Below, piece by piece: positions 35,720 to 46,600 of a stretch of 64,000 bases of DNA. The stretch is from assembly GCF_010894435.1 (NCBI RefSeq), contig NZ_JAAIXZ010000024.1, positions 124,001-188,000 of the forward strand, written 5' to 3'. The DNA comes from Pyxidicoccus trucidator (GTDB lineage Bacteria > Myxococcota > Myxococcia > Myxococcales > Myxococcaceae). Numbering within the stretch: position 1 is the first letter of the stretch; each line of letters opens with the position of its first letter. The notes under the pieces were generated by a model that worked only from the letters and a program-made list of their open reading frames with translations, searched no databases and had not been told where the DNA came from. The position numbers and the translations under genes are program-made.

Positions 35720-36601
35720 ATGGCCCCCAGCAGTCCTTCAAAGCTCGTGGTGATCGGCACTGGCCTCATGGGCAGTGCACTGGCGCGAGCCTTCGCGGCG
35801 GCGGGGCACGACGTCGCGGTCTGGAATCGGACTCCCAGCAAGGCAAAGGCCGTAGGCGGTGGCACCACCGCGTTCGAGAACCTGCTCGAGGCCGTATCGG
35901 GCCGGGAGCTCGTCGTCGTCTCCGTGTCCAACTATGCCGCCAGCTTCGAGCTGCTGTCCGCGAAGGGCGTCTCGGCGGCACTTGCCGGAAAGACGCTCGT
36001 CCAGCTCACCAGCGGCTCACCGGCGGACGCTCGCTCGGGGCTGGAGTGGGCACGGGCACACGGCGTGGACTACCTGGACGCCGCGATACTCGCCTACCCG
36101 AGCTTCGTCGCCACCGACTACGCGACGGTCTTCTACGCCGGGTCGCGAGCGGTCTTCGACCGGCACCTCGAAACGCTCCAGGCGATCGCCAAGAACTCCA
36201 CCTACGTCGACGAGAAGATTGGCTCCGCCGCGACGCTCGACTGCGCGATTCTCGAAGCCTACTACGGGGGCTCCCTGGCGTTCCTCCATGCCGCGGCCAT
36301 GTGCAAGGCGGAAGGTCTCGACCCGAAGGCCTTCTTCGCCCAGAAGAACTCCTTCCTCGGCTTGATCTCCGTCACCGCCGACGCCGCGCAGGGCATGGTC
36401 GAGAGCAACGACTTCTCCGGCGACCAGTGCAGCCTCAACACCCACGTCGCGGCCATCGAGCACATCGTCCGGCTGAGCACCGACGCCCGCATCAGCGCGC
36501 GCTTCCCGAAGGAACTGCTCGACAACTACAAGCGAGCCGTCAGCGCGGGACTGGGGACCCAGGAGCTGCCAGCCGTGTTCCGGACCCTGACGCAGGACTG
36601 A
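35720..36601 (+). CDS. NADP-binding imine-reductase-like / beta-hydroxyacid dehydrogenase-like enzyme
   Basis: A 293-residue two-domain dehydrogenase. The Rossmann loop VVIGTGLMGSALARAFAAAG is followed by WNRTPSKAKAV, whose Arg-Thr after the second strand suggests NADPH. QLTSGSPADARSG, GVDYLDAAILAYPS and the C-terminal AVSAGLGTQELPAVFR match the imine-reductase branch of the 6-phosphogluconate-dehydrogenase-like superfamily. The substrate is unknown. I start at ATG 35720 because GGAG (35710-35713) is six bases upstream; the ATG at 35714 touches it directly. It appears monocistronic. Confidence 0.82.
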   Translation: MAPSSPSKLVVIGTGLMGSALARAFAAAGHDVAVWNRTPSKAKAVGGGTTAFENLLEAVSGRELVVVSVSNYAASFELLSAKGVSAALAGKTLVQLTSGSPADARSGLEWARAHGVDYLDAAILAYPSFVATDYATVFYAGSRAVFDRHLETLQAIAKNSTYVDEKIGSAATLDCAILEAYYGGSLAFLHAAAMCKAEGLDPKAFFAQKNSFLGLISVTADAAQGMVESNDFSGDQCSLNTHVAAIEHIVRLSTDARISARFPKELLDNYKRAVSAGLGTQELPAVFRTLTQD

Positions 36602-36726
36602 CGCTGGCGGGGCGGAGCCGACGCAACGGGGACGCTCTCAGTAGCAGGCGCCGCGCTGGAGCCCCTACCCACCAGGCAGGGGCGCCACACGCTCCGCGCG
36701 CTTCGGGTTATCCTTCCGGAGCAACG

Positions 36727-38841
36727 ATGGCCCTCCGATTCGCGCGCGGTGCGCTCTGGCTTCTCCCCTTGGCGCTCATGACGGTTGCCCATGCGGGCAC
36801 ACCGCCCGCGCGCGGCTCCCGCGTCATCGAAGGCGTCGCTGTCGCGAGCACGGGGCCCGTGGCCTCGGTGAAGGTCCGCGCCACCCATGGAGGGCGCGTC
36901 GTTACCACCCGCACCGACGCGCACGGCCACTTCGTGCTCCGCGGCCTGTCCGACGGCTGGTGGACCCTGACCGCGTCCCGAGGCTCCGAGGTGGGAGAAG
37001 TCCAGGCAGCGCCAGGGGCAGAGGGGCCGCGCTACGTGGTGCTGGAGCTGGGCCTGCCCAGGACCGTGCGCGGCGTCGTGCGTGCCGAGTCGGGCCTGCC
37101 CGTGCTCGGAGCCCGGGTGGAGGCGGGCCTCCAGGGCGTGGACGGACTGCGAAACCCCCGCGAGTACCGCACCGCCAGCAACGGACGGTTCGAGCTTGCA
37201 GTGGCGGGCTTCTCTCCGATCGCGGTCCAGGTGAGCGCTCCAGGGTTCCTTCGCCAGCAAGTCACCGAGGCGTCGCCCACCGGGGAGTGGGACGTGGTGC
37301 TCAAGAGCTCGGTGGAGCTGCGCGGCAGGGTCACCGACAGCCGAGGCGCGCCGGTGAAGGGCGTCCGGGTTCGTCTCAAGCGGTACGGGCAGACGTCGTT
37401 CTCCAGGACCTTCTCCGGCCATGACTCGCTCGCCACCCTGACGGAAGGTGACGGCACCTTCGCCATCGGGGGTCTCCAGCGAGGCCGGTACAGCTTCCTG
37501 CTCGAGCATCGGGCCCACGCCTCTCTCATCGGAGACGTGGAGGTCCCCTCCTCCGAGGTCCGCTGGGCGCTCCCGGAGGGCGTCCGCGTCTCCACCACCG
37601 TCACGGGTAAGCGCGGTGCGCCCGCGACTGCCACGGTGTCCTTCTCCGGACCGCTGGCGGACCCGGCCAACTTCCCCTCGGAGCGAACCGTCGAGACCGA
37701 CGCCGCGGGAGGCGCGGTGCTCGAGGGCCTCGTGCCCGGGACCTACCAGGTGACGGCGAGCCTGCGCTCTCGCGCGGAGGAGCGGTCCATGTCCCGCAGG
37801 GTCCAGGTCTCCGCCGACGAGCCGGCCCTGGCGCTGGACTTCCGGAGTCCCCACCCGCTCCGAGGGCGTGTCGTCGACGCGCGCGGGCGTCCCGTGCGGG
37901 GCGTACGGCTGTCACTCCGCCACGAGGAAGAAGCGAGGGCGGGCTTCTCGGTGATGCGCCGGAGCATCGACGGCACCTTTACCTTCGACAGCCTTCCTGA
38001 AAGAGCGCTGACGGTGGTGGCCTGGAAGGAGGGCTACGAGCCCGTCTCCACCGAGGTCCGGGTCCCCGCTTCGGCACCGCTCCGCCTTGTGCTGAAGCGG
38101 CAGCGGAGCGTCCCGGTCTCTGGCCGCGTGATGGATGCGCGGGGCCGGCCCATTCGCTCGTTCAGCGTGAACGGCACCCAGAAGCGGCACGCGAAGGGCC
38201 GCTTCTCGATGCCGGTGCCGCCGGGCGCGGAGGCGGTCGTGCTGCGCATCTCCGCCGATGGCTTCGCCCCCAGGCTTCTGACCCTCGATCCGCGTGCCCC
38301 GGCGTCGCGGAAACTGGGGGCCGTCCGGCTCGACAAGGGCAGGACGCTCACAGGGCGCGTGGAGACCCCGGAAGGCTGGGAGCTTGCCGGAGTGGCGGTC
38401 CGGTGCAGATGGCCCGGCGCGCCGACACACCGGGATCCGAGTGCCTGCCACGGCGAGACGCTCCCGGATGGGAGCCTCTACCTCGTCCACGTGCCGGCGG
38501 AGCCGGTCATGCTCGAGCTGGACTCCCCGGACTGGCCACTGACACGGATTCTCGTGCCCGAGGGCGTCACGGAGGCGCGGGTACGGCTGCCTCATGGGTT
38601 GACGGTGCGGGGCACCGTCAAGGATGCGCGCGGGCTACCACTGGAGGACGGCGACGTCCGCGTGGAGGTGAAGGGGGAGGCGCACTTCGCACCCATCCGT
38701 CCCGACGGGACGTACGTCATCCGGGTATCGCCAGGGCGCGGCTCCATCCAGGTCGTCAACCAGCGGGGCGAGCCGACGACCTTCGAGGGGGCGGAAGGAC
38801 AGACGGCCCGGGTGGACCTGATGGTGCGGAGCGAGTCCTGA
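36727..38841 (+). CDS. Exported multidomain carboxypeptidase-regulatory-like (beta-sandwich) protein
   Basis: A 704-residue secreted protein. A Sec signal peptide (MALRFARGALWLLPLALMTV, cleavage after AHA) leads into at least six repeats of about 80-100 residues. Each has the CarboxypepD_reg-like pattern of a GxVxDxxGxPVxGxxV strand pair followed by T(D/E)xxGxFxxxxLxxGxYxL, for example GRVTDSRGAPVKGVRVRLKR, GRVVDARGRPVRGVRLSLRH, GRVMDARGRPIRSF and GTVKDARGLPLEDGDV. There is no enzyme motif. Such proteins usually act as surface scaffolds or adhesins. GGAG lies five bases before the ATG at 36727; the open frame upstream overlaps the previous gene and is not used. Confidence 0.85.
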   Translation: MALRFARGALWLLPLALMTVAHAGTPPARGSRVIEGVAVASTGPVASVKVRATHGGRVVTTRTDAHGHFVLRGLSDGWWTLTASRGSEVGEVQAAPGAEGPRYVVLELGLPRTVRGVVRAESGLPVLGARVEAGLQGVDGLRNPREYRTASNGRFELAVAGFSPIAVQVSAPGFLRQQVTEASPTGEWDVVLKSSVELRGRVTDSRGAPVKGVRVRLKRYGQTSFSRTFSGHDSLATLTEGDGTFAIGGLQRGRYSFLLEHRAHASLIGDVEVPSSEVRWALPEGVRVSTTVTGKRGAPATATVSFSGPLADPANFPSERTVETDAAGGAVLEGLVPGTYQVTASLRSRAEERSMSRRVQVSADEPALALDFRSPHPLRGRVVDARGRPVRGVRLSLRHEEEARAGFSVMRRSIDGTFTFDSLPERALTVVAWKEGYEPVSTEVRVPASAPLRLVLKRQRSVPVSGRVMDARGRPIRSFSVNGTQKRHAKGRFSMPVPPGAEAVVLRISADGFAPRLLTLDPRAPASRKLGAVRLDKGRTLTGRVETPEGWELAGVAVRCRWPGAPTHRDPSACHGETLPDGSLYLVHVPAEPVMLELDSPDWPLTRILVPEGVTEARVRLPHGLTVRGTVKDARGLPLEDGDVRVEVKGEAHFAPIRPDGTYVIRVSPGRGSIQVVNQRGEPTTFEGAEGQTARVDLMVRSES

Positions 38842-38870
38842 CAGGCCCGCGCGCTTCCCGTGACGCCCCG

Positions 38871-40391
38871 TCAGGACGCAGCCGGCAGGGAGGACGGGCT
38901 GACCTCAATCATGCCCATGCCCTCGTCGAGGTAGGCCACCAATTGCTCGCGGGTGACCTCGATGGCCCCGTTCGGGGACAGCGGGTCGTTGATGAGGTAG
39001 TTCCCCTCGGGCGTCGTGCCTGAGACCACGACCCAGTGCGGGAAGTTCTTCTTACCGTCCTCCAGGTAGTCCGCGGTGGAGGCCCCCCAGGCTCCGGAGT
39101 TGAACGGATGCCCGCCGGCGATGACGGGGTTGCCCGCGGCCAGCGCCGCGTCGATGGCGTCCATGCTCGCCGGGGCGTGCACGGTCGCGGTGGCACCCAG
39201 CCCCCGGAGCGAAGTGGCCAGCTGAATCACGTCCGTGGTGCGGCTGGAAGAGGTATCCACCCCGGCGGCCAGGTCCCGCGCATTTTCGATGGCCGCATGC
39301 GCGCCCTCGGCCGTCGGGGGGGGCAGCTCGCCGACCAGCGAGGCCGAAATGACGACGGACGCGGGGCCGCAGTCGTCGTAGCCGTCCCACTCGGGAGCGC
39401 TGTTGTAGTCATCGCCCGTCAGCACGCCATCGACGTAGCGGCCACGCTGGGTGACGTGGTGCTCGTTGGCCTCCGCGAGGCTGGACACGGTGCCGGTCTC
39501 CACCTGGGGGCGCGGCTGGCCGTCCGCGCCGGTGACGGTCTTGTTCCCCGCCGCGTCAATCGCGATGGAGCCGTTCTCGAACGTCTGGACGAAGCCACCG
39601 CCCTCGGCGGGCAGCAGCGGCGTCACCGCCGCGCCCAGCTCGGGCGTGGCCAGCCCCGCCACCGAGCCGCTGGTCTGGATGTCCGCGAGCCGTCCCTCGT
39701 ACACGAAGGCCGTGCTCCCATCCTGCCGGCGCACCTCGTACCAGGTGCCGTTGGCCTCCGAGTCGAGCGCGCCGTCCTCCTCGTTGCTCAGCTCGCGCAG
39801 CACCTGCACCGGCTCGTTCCCCCGGGCCTCCTCCATGCGGACACCCGAGGCGTTGAAGAAGCCGCCGCCCGTCGTGACGTTCTTCCACTCGGGGTCATCG
39901 GCCACCGCCACGTTGGCGGCGGCCCCCAGCCCGAGCTGCCGGAGCGCGGCGTCACGCTCGGGCCCGGGAGGAATCGCGAGCGCGGCGCGGGCCCGGTCCG
40001 CGGGCACCGTGGCCTCGCGTTGGTAGTCGGGGTGGAGCGCCAGCCACTGGCCCAGCGTCTCGTAGCGAATCTGCGGCGCGTTGGGATCTCTCACGGAGCC
40101 GTCCGGCGCCAGCACCAGCGCATGCCCGCTGCCGTCCCGCCGGTCATCCAGCAGGACGAGCGAGTCTCCCGGCCGGGCCATGGACACCGCGGACTCCAGG
40201 CAGTTGCGCTGGCCGTCCCCCAGCACCTCTGTCCGGAGGGTGGTGGGCCTGGCGGAGTTGGAGCGGGGCGACTCGAAGGTATCCGCCGTGTTGGACTGGA
40301 CCCGCGGCGGCGGCGGCGGCGGAAGCGGCGGCGTGGGCGCCGCGAGCGGAGCAGTCTGAGCGAGGGGCTTGGAAGAGATTCGGAAGGTCAT
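38871..40391 (-). CDS. Protein with two papain-like cysteine-peptidase regions and an SH3-like domain
   Basis: A 506-residue protein without a signal peptide. Residues 1-50 are a low-complexity proline-rich head. Region A (about 55-130) has C64 in GQRNCLESAV, H90 in SGHALVLAPDG and D102 in VRDPNAP, a papain-like order. An SH3-like segment follows (about 190-240, VQVLRELSN to WYEVRRQDGSTAFVYEGRL). Region B is a C39-like peptidase: C341 in DDCGPASVVI, H452 in FPHWVVVSG and D469 in YLINDPLS. It lies 211 bp downstream of the RHS gene on the same strand, so it may process or accompany the RHS product. ATG at 40391 has AGGA nine bases upstream. It could also be a cell-wall hydrolase. Confidence 0.75.
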   Translation of the reverse strand: MTFRISSKPLAQTAPLAAPTPPLPPPPPPRVQSNTADTFESPRSNSARPTTLRTEVLGDGQRNCLESAVSMARPGDSLVLLDDRRDGSGHALVLAPDGSVRDPNAPQIRYETLGQWLALHPDYQREATVPADRARAALAIPPGPERDAALRQLGLGAAANVAVADDPEWKNVTTGGGFFNASGVRMEEARGNEPVQVLRELSNEEDGALDSEANGTWYEVRRQDGSTAFVYEGRLADIQTSGSVAGLATPELGAAVTPLLPAEGGGFVQTFENGSIAIDAAGNKTVTGADGQPRPQVETGTVSSLAEANEHHVTQRGRYVDGVLTGDDYNSAPEWDGYDDCGPASVVISASLVGELPPPTAEGAHAAIENARDLAAGVDTSSSRTTDVIQLATSLRGLGATATVHAPASMDAIDAALAAGNPVIAGGHPFNSGAWGASTADYLEDGKKNFPHWVVVSGTTPEGNYLINDPLSPNGAIEVTREQLVAYLDEGMGMIEVSPSSLPAAS

Positions 40392-40485
40392 GGGGCTTTT
40401 CCTGTGGAGCGGGTTCAACCGTTCGACAGGACGACCCGTGCGCATGTCGCATCCGCGGCCATTTGACCGATGAAGGGCCGGGATT

Positions 40486-40531
40486 CCGAGGGGTTGCGGG
40501 CGCCCGAACCGAGGGGTTGCGGGCGCCCGAA
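40486..40531. repeat. Perfect 23-bp tandem duplication upstream of the peptidase gene
   Basis: The 23-base unit beginning CCGAGGGGTTGCGG and ending CGCCCGAA occurs twice head to tail (40486-40508 and 40509-40531) with no mismatch. It lies in the 211-bp gap between the RHS gene and the peptidase gene, about 95 bp before the peptidase ATG. Perfect identity suggests a recent duplication; it could alter promoter spacing. Confidence 0.8.
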
Positions 40532-40602
40532 TCCGGCATCAGGGTCAAGTGCGGGAGAGCCACTAGAACGGCCCAGGCCCAGACGGGCGGGCTGGCCGCG
40601 CG

Positions 40603-43600
40603 TCAGCCGTGCCGCCCCCAGGTGTCGGCCGCGCCCCACATGACGTACCCGGGCATCGCGAAGAACGCGGCCGTGCCGTAGATCTTGTACGCGCCGTCGG
40701 AGGCTGCGGCCGACTTGACCTTGTCGACGATGCTGCTCACGCGTGTCGTCGACTGGTCGGACACGCTCGTGGCCTTGGAGATGTTCACGCGCTCGCCCCA
40801 GGCGCCGATGGCCGCGTCAGTAGCAGCGCCCCTGGCGAAGCCGGTGACCGTGCTCTTGGCAAGCCCCTGGTACCAGGGCTGGTGCTGTTGGACATTGGTG
40901 AGGATCGTCGTCAAGTCGCTCGCCACCGCGCTCGATACTCCGCCCACGGCGGCCTTGGCGCCGATGCGCGCGGCGATGCCGGCGGCCCCCTTCATGCTGG
41001 AGAGCCCGTCCGTCGCGAGCCCCCCGAGGCCGCCCACGACCCCTTTCGCGAAGCCCCCGGCGGCGCCGATCCCCATGGCCTCGAAGAGGCCCTTGGCCGT
41101 GAAGTCGCTGCCGTGCTGCACGTCGTATTTCAGTCCGGCCATCCCGGCGCTCGAGATCGTGCTCCCCGCGACATTGAGACCGAACTTGGTGAGTTTCGTG
41201 GACATGGACGCGGTCGATTTCGCCGCGCCCGCGGCCGCCGTGGCCCCCGCGGCCACCTCGGCCGCGCCCGCCGCCGCGCCTTCTGCTGCGCCCGTCGCTC
41301 CGGCCGCCGCGCCCTTCGCCGCCCCCTTCGCCGCCCCCTTCGCCGCGCCCTTCGCCACGCCCTTCGCCACGCCCGCCGCCGCGCCCGCCGCCGCGCCCGA
41401 TGCCCCGCCGGTGAAGACCGTGAGCCCGATGCCAATGGCCGTGATCGCCACCATGGCCACACCGATGCCGACCTGCTCCCAGACCGAGAGCTCACCGGTG
41501 GGGTCGGTGATGCCGAGCGGATTGTTCGCGGCGAAGATGTAGGGGCTCGCGAACTGCCGCTGCGGATCCGGCGCCACGAAGCGGCGCAGGACCGGGTCGT
41601 ACATGCGGGCGCGGAAGTTGTAGAGCCCGACCTCGGCGTCCCACTCCTGCTCCTGGAAGAGGTAGGGAGTGGCCGCCATGTCCCCCTCGGCGAGCGTGAG
41701 GCCGCCGAACGGGGCGTACGCGTAGCGGGCCACGAGCGTGGCGTCCTCCACGACCGCCCACACGGACTGGTCCGGATCCGGGAGCACGAAGCGCGTGGCC
41801 GTGCCCACCAGGGCGAGGAGCCCCGCCGGCCCCCGTACGAGCACCGTCCAGGACGCACCATCCCGCCGAGCCACGGGGACCAGACCCGCGCCGAAGAAGT
41901 AGACGCTGTCAGCGCCGTCGCGGCGGCGCTTGAGCACGCGCTGCTGGCTCCCACCGTAGGCGAGCCGGAGCGCGCCGCCGGCCTCGATGCGCGTCGTCAT
42001 GCCGGTGGCACGGTCGTACCCGAACGTGCGGCCGGCGCCCGCCAGGAGCTGGCCGCGCGCGCTCCAGGTGAGCGGCTGGGCCGGCCCCGACCCGACGGTG
42101 AGCGACGCGACACGGTCCGAGCCGCCGACGCACGGGGTGGCCACCACGGTGCCGTTCTCCTCGGCCTCCCAGATGTTTCCGCTGGGATCGTAGGAGCGGA
42201 TGGCCATTGTCGTGGCGCCGGCCGCGGTGAGGAGCCGCCGCTGACCGTCGTAGCCGAAGACCTCCTCCTGGCTGGTGTCCTTGCCGGCGAAGCGCCACCG
42301 CACGCCGCGGGTGCGCACGACGCCATCCGCGTCATGAGCGTAGGCGAGCGCGAAGGACTGGTCGCCGGCCGCCGACGTGGTCGTCATCGCGGCCACCTGG
42401 CCGGGCGAGGTGTAGTCGACGAGCCGAGTCCACGCGCCCTGCCCGAGCACCTCCCGCTGCACCGCGCCGTCCGCGCTCCAGCCGTAGGCCGCGAGGTCGG
42501 CGAGGCCGGCGGCGGTGCCGACGGACACGACGTGCCCGAGGTCGTCATAGGCATAGTGGACCGCCGCGAGCGGGGCTCCCGCGGGGAGAGCGACTTGGAC
42601 CACCTCCGAGAGGTTGTCGTACGTGTAGGCGACCGTACCGTCGGCGGCCGTGGGCCCGTCGAGTGTCATGCGCACCGAGGAGAGGTGCCCATCGTCGTCG
42701 TAGCCGAACACCTCGGTGACCGTGACGTCACCGTCGTGCCCGGGATTGTTCGCCACCGAGCTCCATTTCCTGCCGATGAGGGTGGGCTCGTCCCCGTTGC
42801 CGTCGTAGTGCATCGTGACCGCAACCGTGGACTCCTCGGTCGGCCAGTCGGGCTGGTTCGCGAGCAGGCGCAGCGCCGCGGGGTCCCACGCCGCCGAGAC
42901 GGTGCCCTCCTCCACCATGCGCCCGATCGCGTCGTACTTGTAGTAGACGAACCACTGCTCGCCCGCATCCATCGCGGGCTGCACGAAGCGCAGCCGCCCG
43001 GCCACGTCCGACACGAACTGCGTCTCCCCCGCGTCGGGATCGGCAAGGGACTCGATGCGCTGAAGGGCGTCCGTGGTCGTCCGCTGTGCGTAGGCGCTCG
43101 GGTCCTGCTGGGGCCCGCTCACCAGCGCGTTGGGGAGCGCGGTCTGGAGCGTGGCCGCGGGCCCGGACGCGCCCGCCGTGTAGGTCCGGTTGCCCGAGGT
43201 GCGCGAGACCTCCTCCCCCACGCTCGACACGTAGGTGCTCGTCACGGTCTGCCTGAGCTGGTCGGTCAGGCGCATGGACCGCGTCTGGACCGGGCTCGTG
43301 AGCGTGTCCTGGAAGTAATGGCCGGCCGGGAGGCTCCCCGCCGCGTTCGCGCCGAAACGGAGCCGCGTGGTCTGGCGGTGCTCCTCGAGCACCGAGAGGT
43401 CGATCGCATAGGGCTTGCCAGGTTTGCCCTGCTCTATCGACTGCTGCCGGGGCGAGGCCTCGTAGCGCGTGCCCAGGTAGGGGTAGCCCTTGTCGTCCGA
43501 GCGCATGATGCCGTCCTCGGCCTGCCCCCGGTAGTAGTCGGCGACGTCGCCCTTCAGCTCCCAGGTGGTGGAGAGATTCGCGAGGAAGTCCTCCACGTCC

Positions 43601-46600
43601 ACGAAGCCGGGCCGGTATTGGAAGACGGGCTGGTGTTGGCCGGAGCCGAACGAGCCGGGGGCGCCCTTCGTCGTCACGAGCTGGCGGTCGAGCGCGTCGT
43701 AGACGAGGCCGACCACGGTGCTGTCGGCGCCATGGAGCTGCTGCACCTGCCGCTGCCGGCCGGCGGCGTCGTTGTAGGACACGCCGACGCGGACGCCCTC
43801 GACGACGGAGAGGTTGCGGATGGCGCCCTCCCCGGCGAGCGTGATGGACACAGTGTCCCCGACAGGGCGGACCGCCTGGCTGTAGAGGAGCTGGCCTCCG
43901 GCGAAGAAGAGCACGACGCCATCGCCGACGACGAGGAGCCAGTGCTGCTCGAGGGGGGACGTGGCCAACGCCGTCCAGGCCACGCCCGCCTGGGACGCGG
44001 TCCAGCCGCCATCCCAGCGAACCGTCACGTTGCCCACTGACACGGATGCGACCACGTCGCGCGCCTGGAGTTCGAAGTAGACCGCGCGGGTCCCCACTGC
44101 GGTGCCGCGCCAGGTGACCAACCCCTCGGTGGCTCCCGTGTGCACGAGGGCGCCGTCCGCGGCCGCCCACCCGGCGGACGCGCTCCAGCGCTCGCGCCAA
44201 CGGTCGCGGTCACGGAAGGTCTCGAGCACGCCGCCGGTGGCGGGGTGCAGGGTGACCTCGGCGTTGGGGCTCGTTGGCGAGAAGACGTCGTCATTGCCCT
44301 GGCGCGAGAGGAAGGCCTGGAAGAGCTCCTTGATCTGCCCGGAGGCACCCACCGAGACGGTCGGCTGGAAGGCGCGGTCATGGTACGTGCGCGTGGTGCG
44401 GCCGCTCGCGTCCTGGGTGGAGGTGATCTGCTGACTCGGCTCATCGAAGGTGCGGGTCACGAGGCTGTTGGCCAGGGGGACCACCAGCACGCTGTCGAGG
44501 GTCACCGGGCTGGCGGTGGTGTTCGTGATCGACAAGGCGAGCGCCACCGACGACTCCGTGGCGGCGGAGCGGGGCGCGAGCGGGGCACTGCCGGTCACGA
44601 GGGTCCTCGGCCGGCGAGGACGAGCGGCGAGGCGGGCGCGGCGGGCCGCGGAGCGCCGATCGGGCGCGGGAACGGCGCCCCCAAGCACCTGGGGGCCGCC
44701 GAGCGGGACGGGCACGGTGACGTAGCGCCACGCGCCCTCCGTGGCGGGCAGCGGCACGAAGATCGGCGTGGCGGCCACGCCGTCGACGGTGACGGTCGCG
44801 GAGATGCCTGTGGTGGCGTCGGCGGCGAAGCCGGCCGGGGTCTGCACCCACACCCCGACGAGGTACGTGCCCTCGGGCGCCTCGGGCGTCACCGTCACGG
44901 CGAGAGAGGCGTTGGCGCCGCCGGGCAGCCGGGCCGCGCGGATGCCAGTGCGCGCGTCGTCCGCGTCATACTCCACGCCGGAGAGCGTCCAGCGGGAGGT
45001 GTCCTCGTAGGGCTGGAAGCCGAGGAAGGCGAGCCCGCCGAACGGCACGTTGGACGAGCATGCCACGGCGAACTCGCAGTTGGCGCTGTGGATCGTGGCG
45101 GTCGGCACGCCAAGGCCGTCCACGCTCTCCTGCTCCTGGCCATGGGCCGTGCGCTCCGTGGTGCGCGCCGCGATGGCCCACCCGGCCGGGTTGTCCCCCG
45201 GTGCGTAGGCGGCGAACGGGAACGCCACGTCCGCCGCGTCGAGGAGGCCGAAGCTCGCCTCGGCCGCTGCGACGAGCACACCCTCGGCGCTCGGCCAGCC
45301 GGCGTAGGTCGTCGCCATGACCAGCACGGGGACCGTGCCCGTGGCGGTCGTGACTGTGTCGGTCACCTGCGCGGGGTCGGTGAGCGCGTGGATCGCGGCC
45401 AGACCGGCATCGACCGCGACGCCCTGGACCGTGGTTTGCACGAACGTCTGCGCCTGGCCCTCGCCCCCGTACTGCTGGAGCGAGATGGTCACCGGCTGGC
45501 CGGTCGCGGACCCGGGCGCGCCGTCCGGTATGAACACGGTGGTCTTCGTGTTGGTGACACCGTTGACGACTCGCGTGTCCACCGTCTGCACCACCCAACC
45601 GCCGCGGAGCACGAGGGTCTCAGGCTCGAGGACGTCGGAGGCGACCTGCTCGTAGACGTCCCAGGAGGCCCCTGTGCTCTCGAGCAGCACGCCGTCGCGG
45701 TCGCGCGTCTCCGTGCGCAGCAGGAGTCCGTCGAGCATGGCGTAGTAGTTGTCGCCAGTCTGATCCACCATGCCGTTGAGGTAGGTGCTGTCCACCCACC
45801 CGTTCACGGGGTCCGCCGCATCCGAGGTGCCCGAGCAGGTGCGGGCGGAGAAGTACTTCACGATGTTGCCCAGGGGGTCGCAGCCCGCGGTGCCCGTGTC
45901 GAAGACGTAGCGCGTCGGGAGCTCGTCCTGATAGCCGTTGGTGACGTCGAGGCCGGTGACCGCGTAGTGCTCGATGGGACCGGCGAAGGCGTCCCCGGCG
46001 TACTGGTGGAGGTACACCGTCGTCGCCGCGTCGAAGTCGACGGCGGCCTCGGGGTAGGTGGCGAAAAGCCGCGGCCCCTTGGGCGACGTGCCCGGGCCCT
46101 CCCCGCGGACCATCTTCTCCTGGAGGAACGGCTCGGGCTTGCCCACCTGCCCGTTTCGCAGCACGACAGCCTCGGCCCGCTGCGACGAGCTCCCCTTCTC
46201 GGCGGTGAATGCCAGAAAGGTCGGCCCCTCGTCCACGAGCGACTCGGAGTCGAAGTCGTAGCCCTCCGCGCTCACGAGGGCCGCCAGGTCGGCTGACGCC
46301 GGCGAGGTCACGACGGCACCCCAGTCCGACGCGGTGCCACGGAAGTACACGTACGGGCCGACGACCGCCCAGTCGCCACCTCCGCTCGTGGGCCAGTTGT
46401 CCGCCTGATTATCCTGGGACGGCAGCGATTGGCCCAACCCGGCCGGGGCCGGCCTCCAACCCATTGTCGGGTCGTAGGCCATCACCTGCCCGATGGCCTC
46501 GCCGATGCCGTTGGTGGGAACGATGACCTGGATGGCGTAGTCGGGCCCGAACGCGTAGCGCTGGTCGCGACCCGCGTCGGGCATGCCCGGGTTGAGCGTC

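Noticed and set aside
41309-41392. CRISPR-like short repeats
   Set aside because: They are contiguous 12-bp coding repeats without spacers.
40609-44040. 1,143-codon plus-strand frame opposite the RHS gene
   Set aside because: Antisense to the RHS coding sequence; the composition is repetitive Arg/Gly/His, with no motif.
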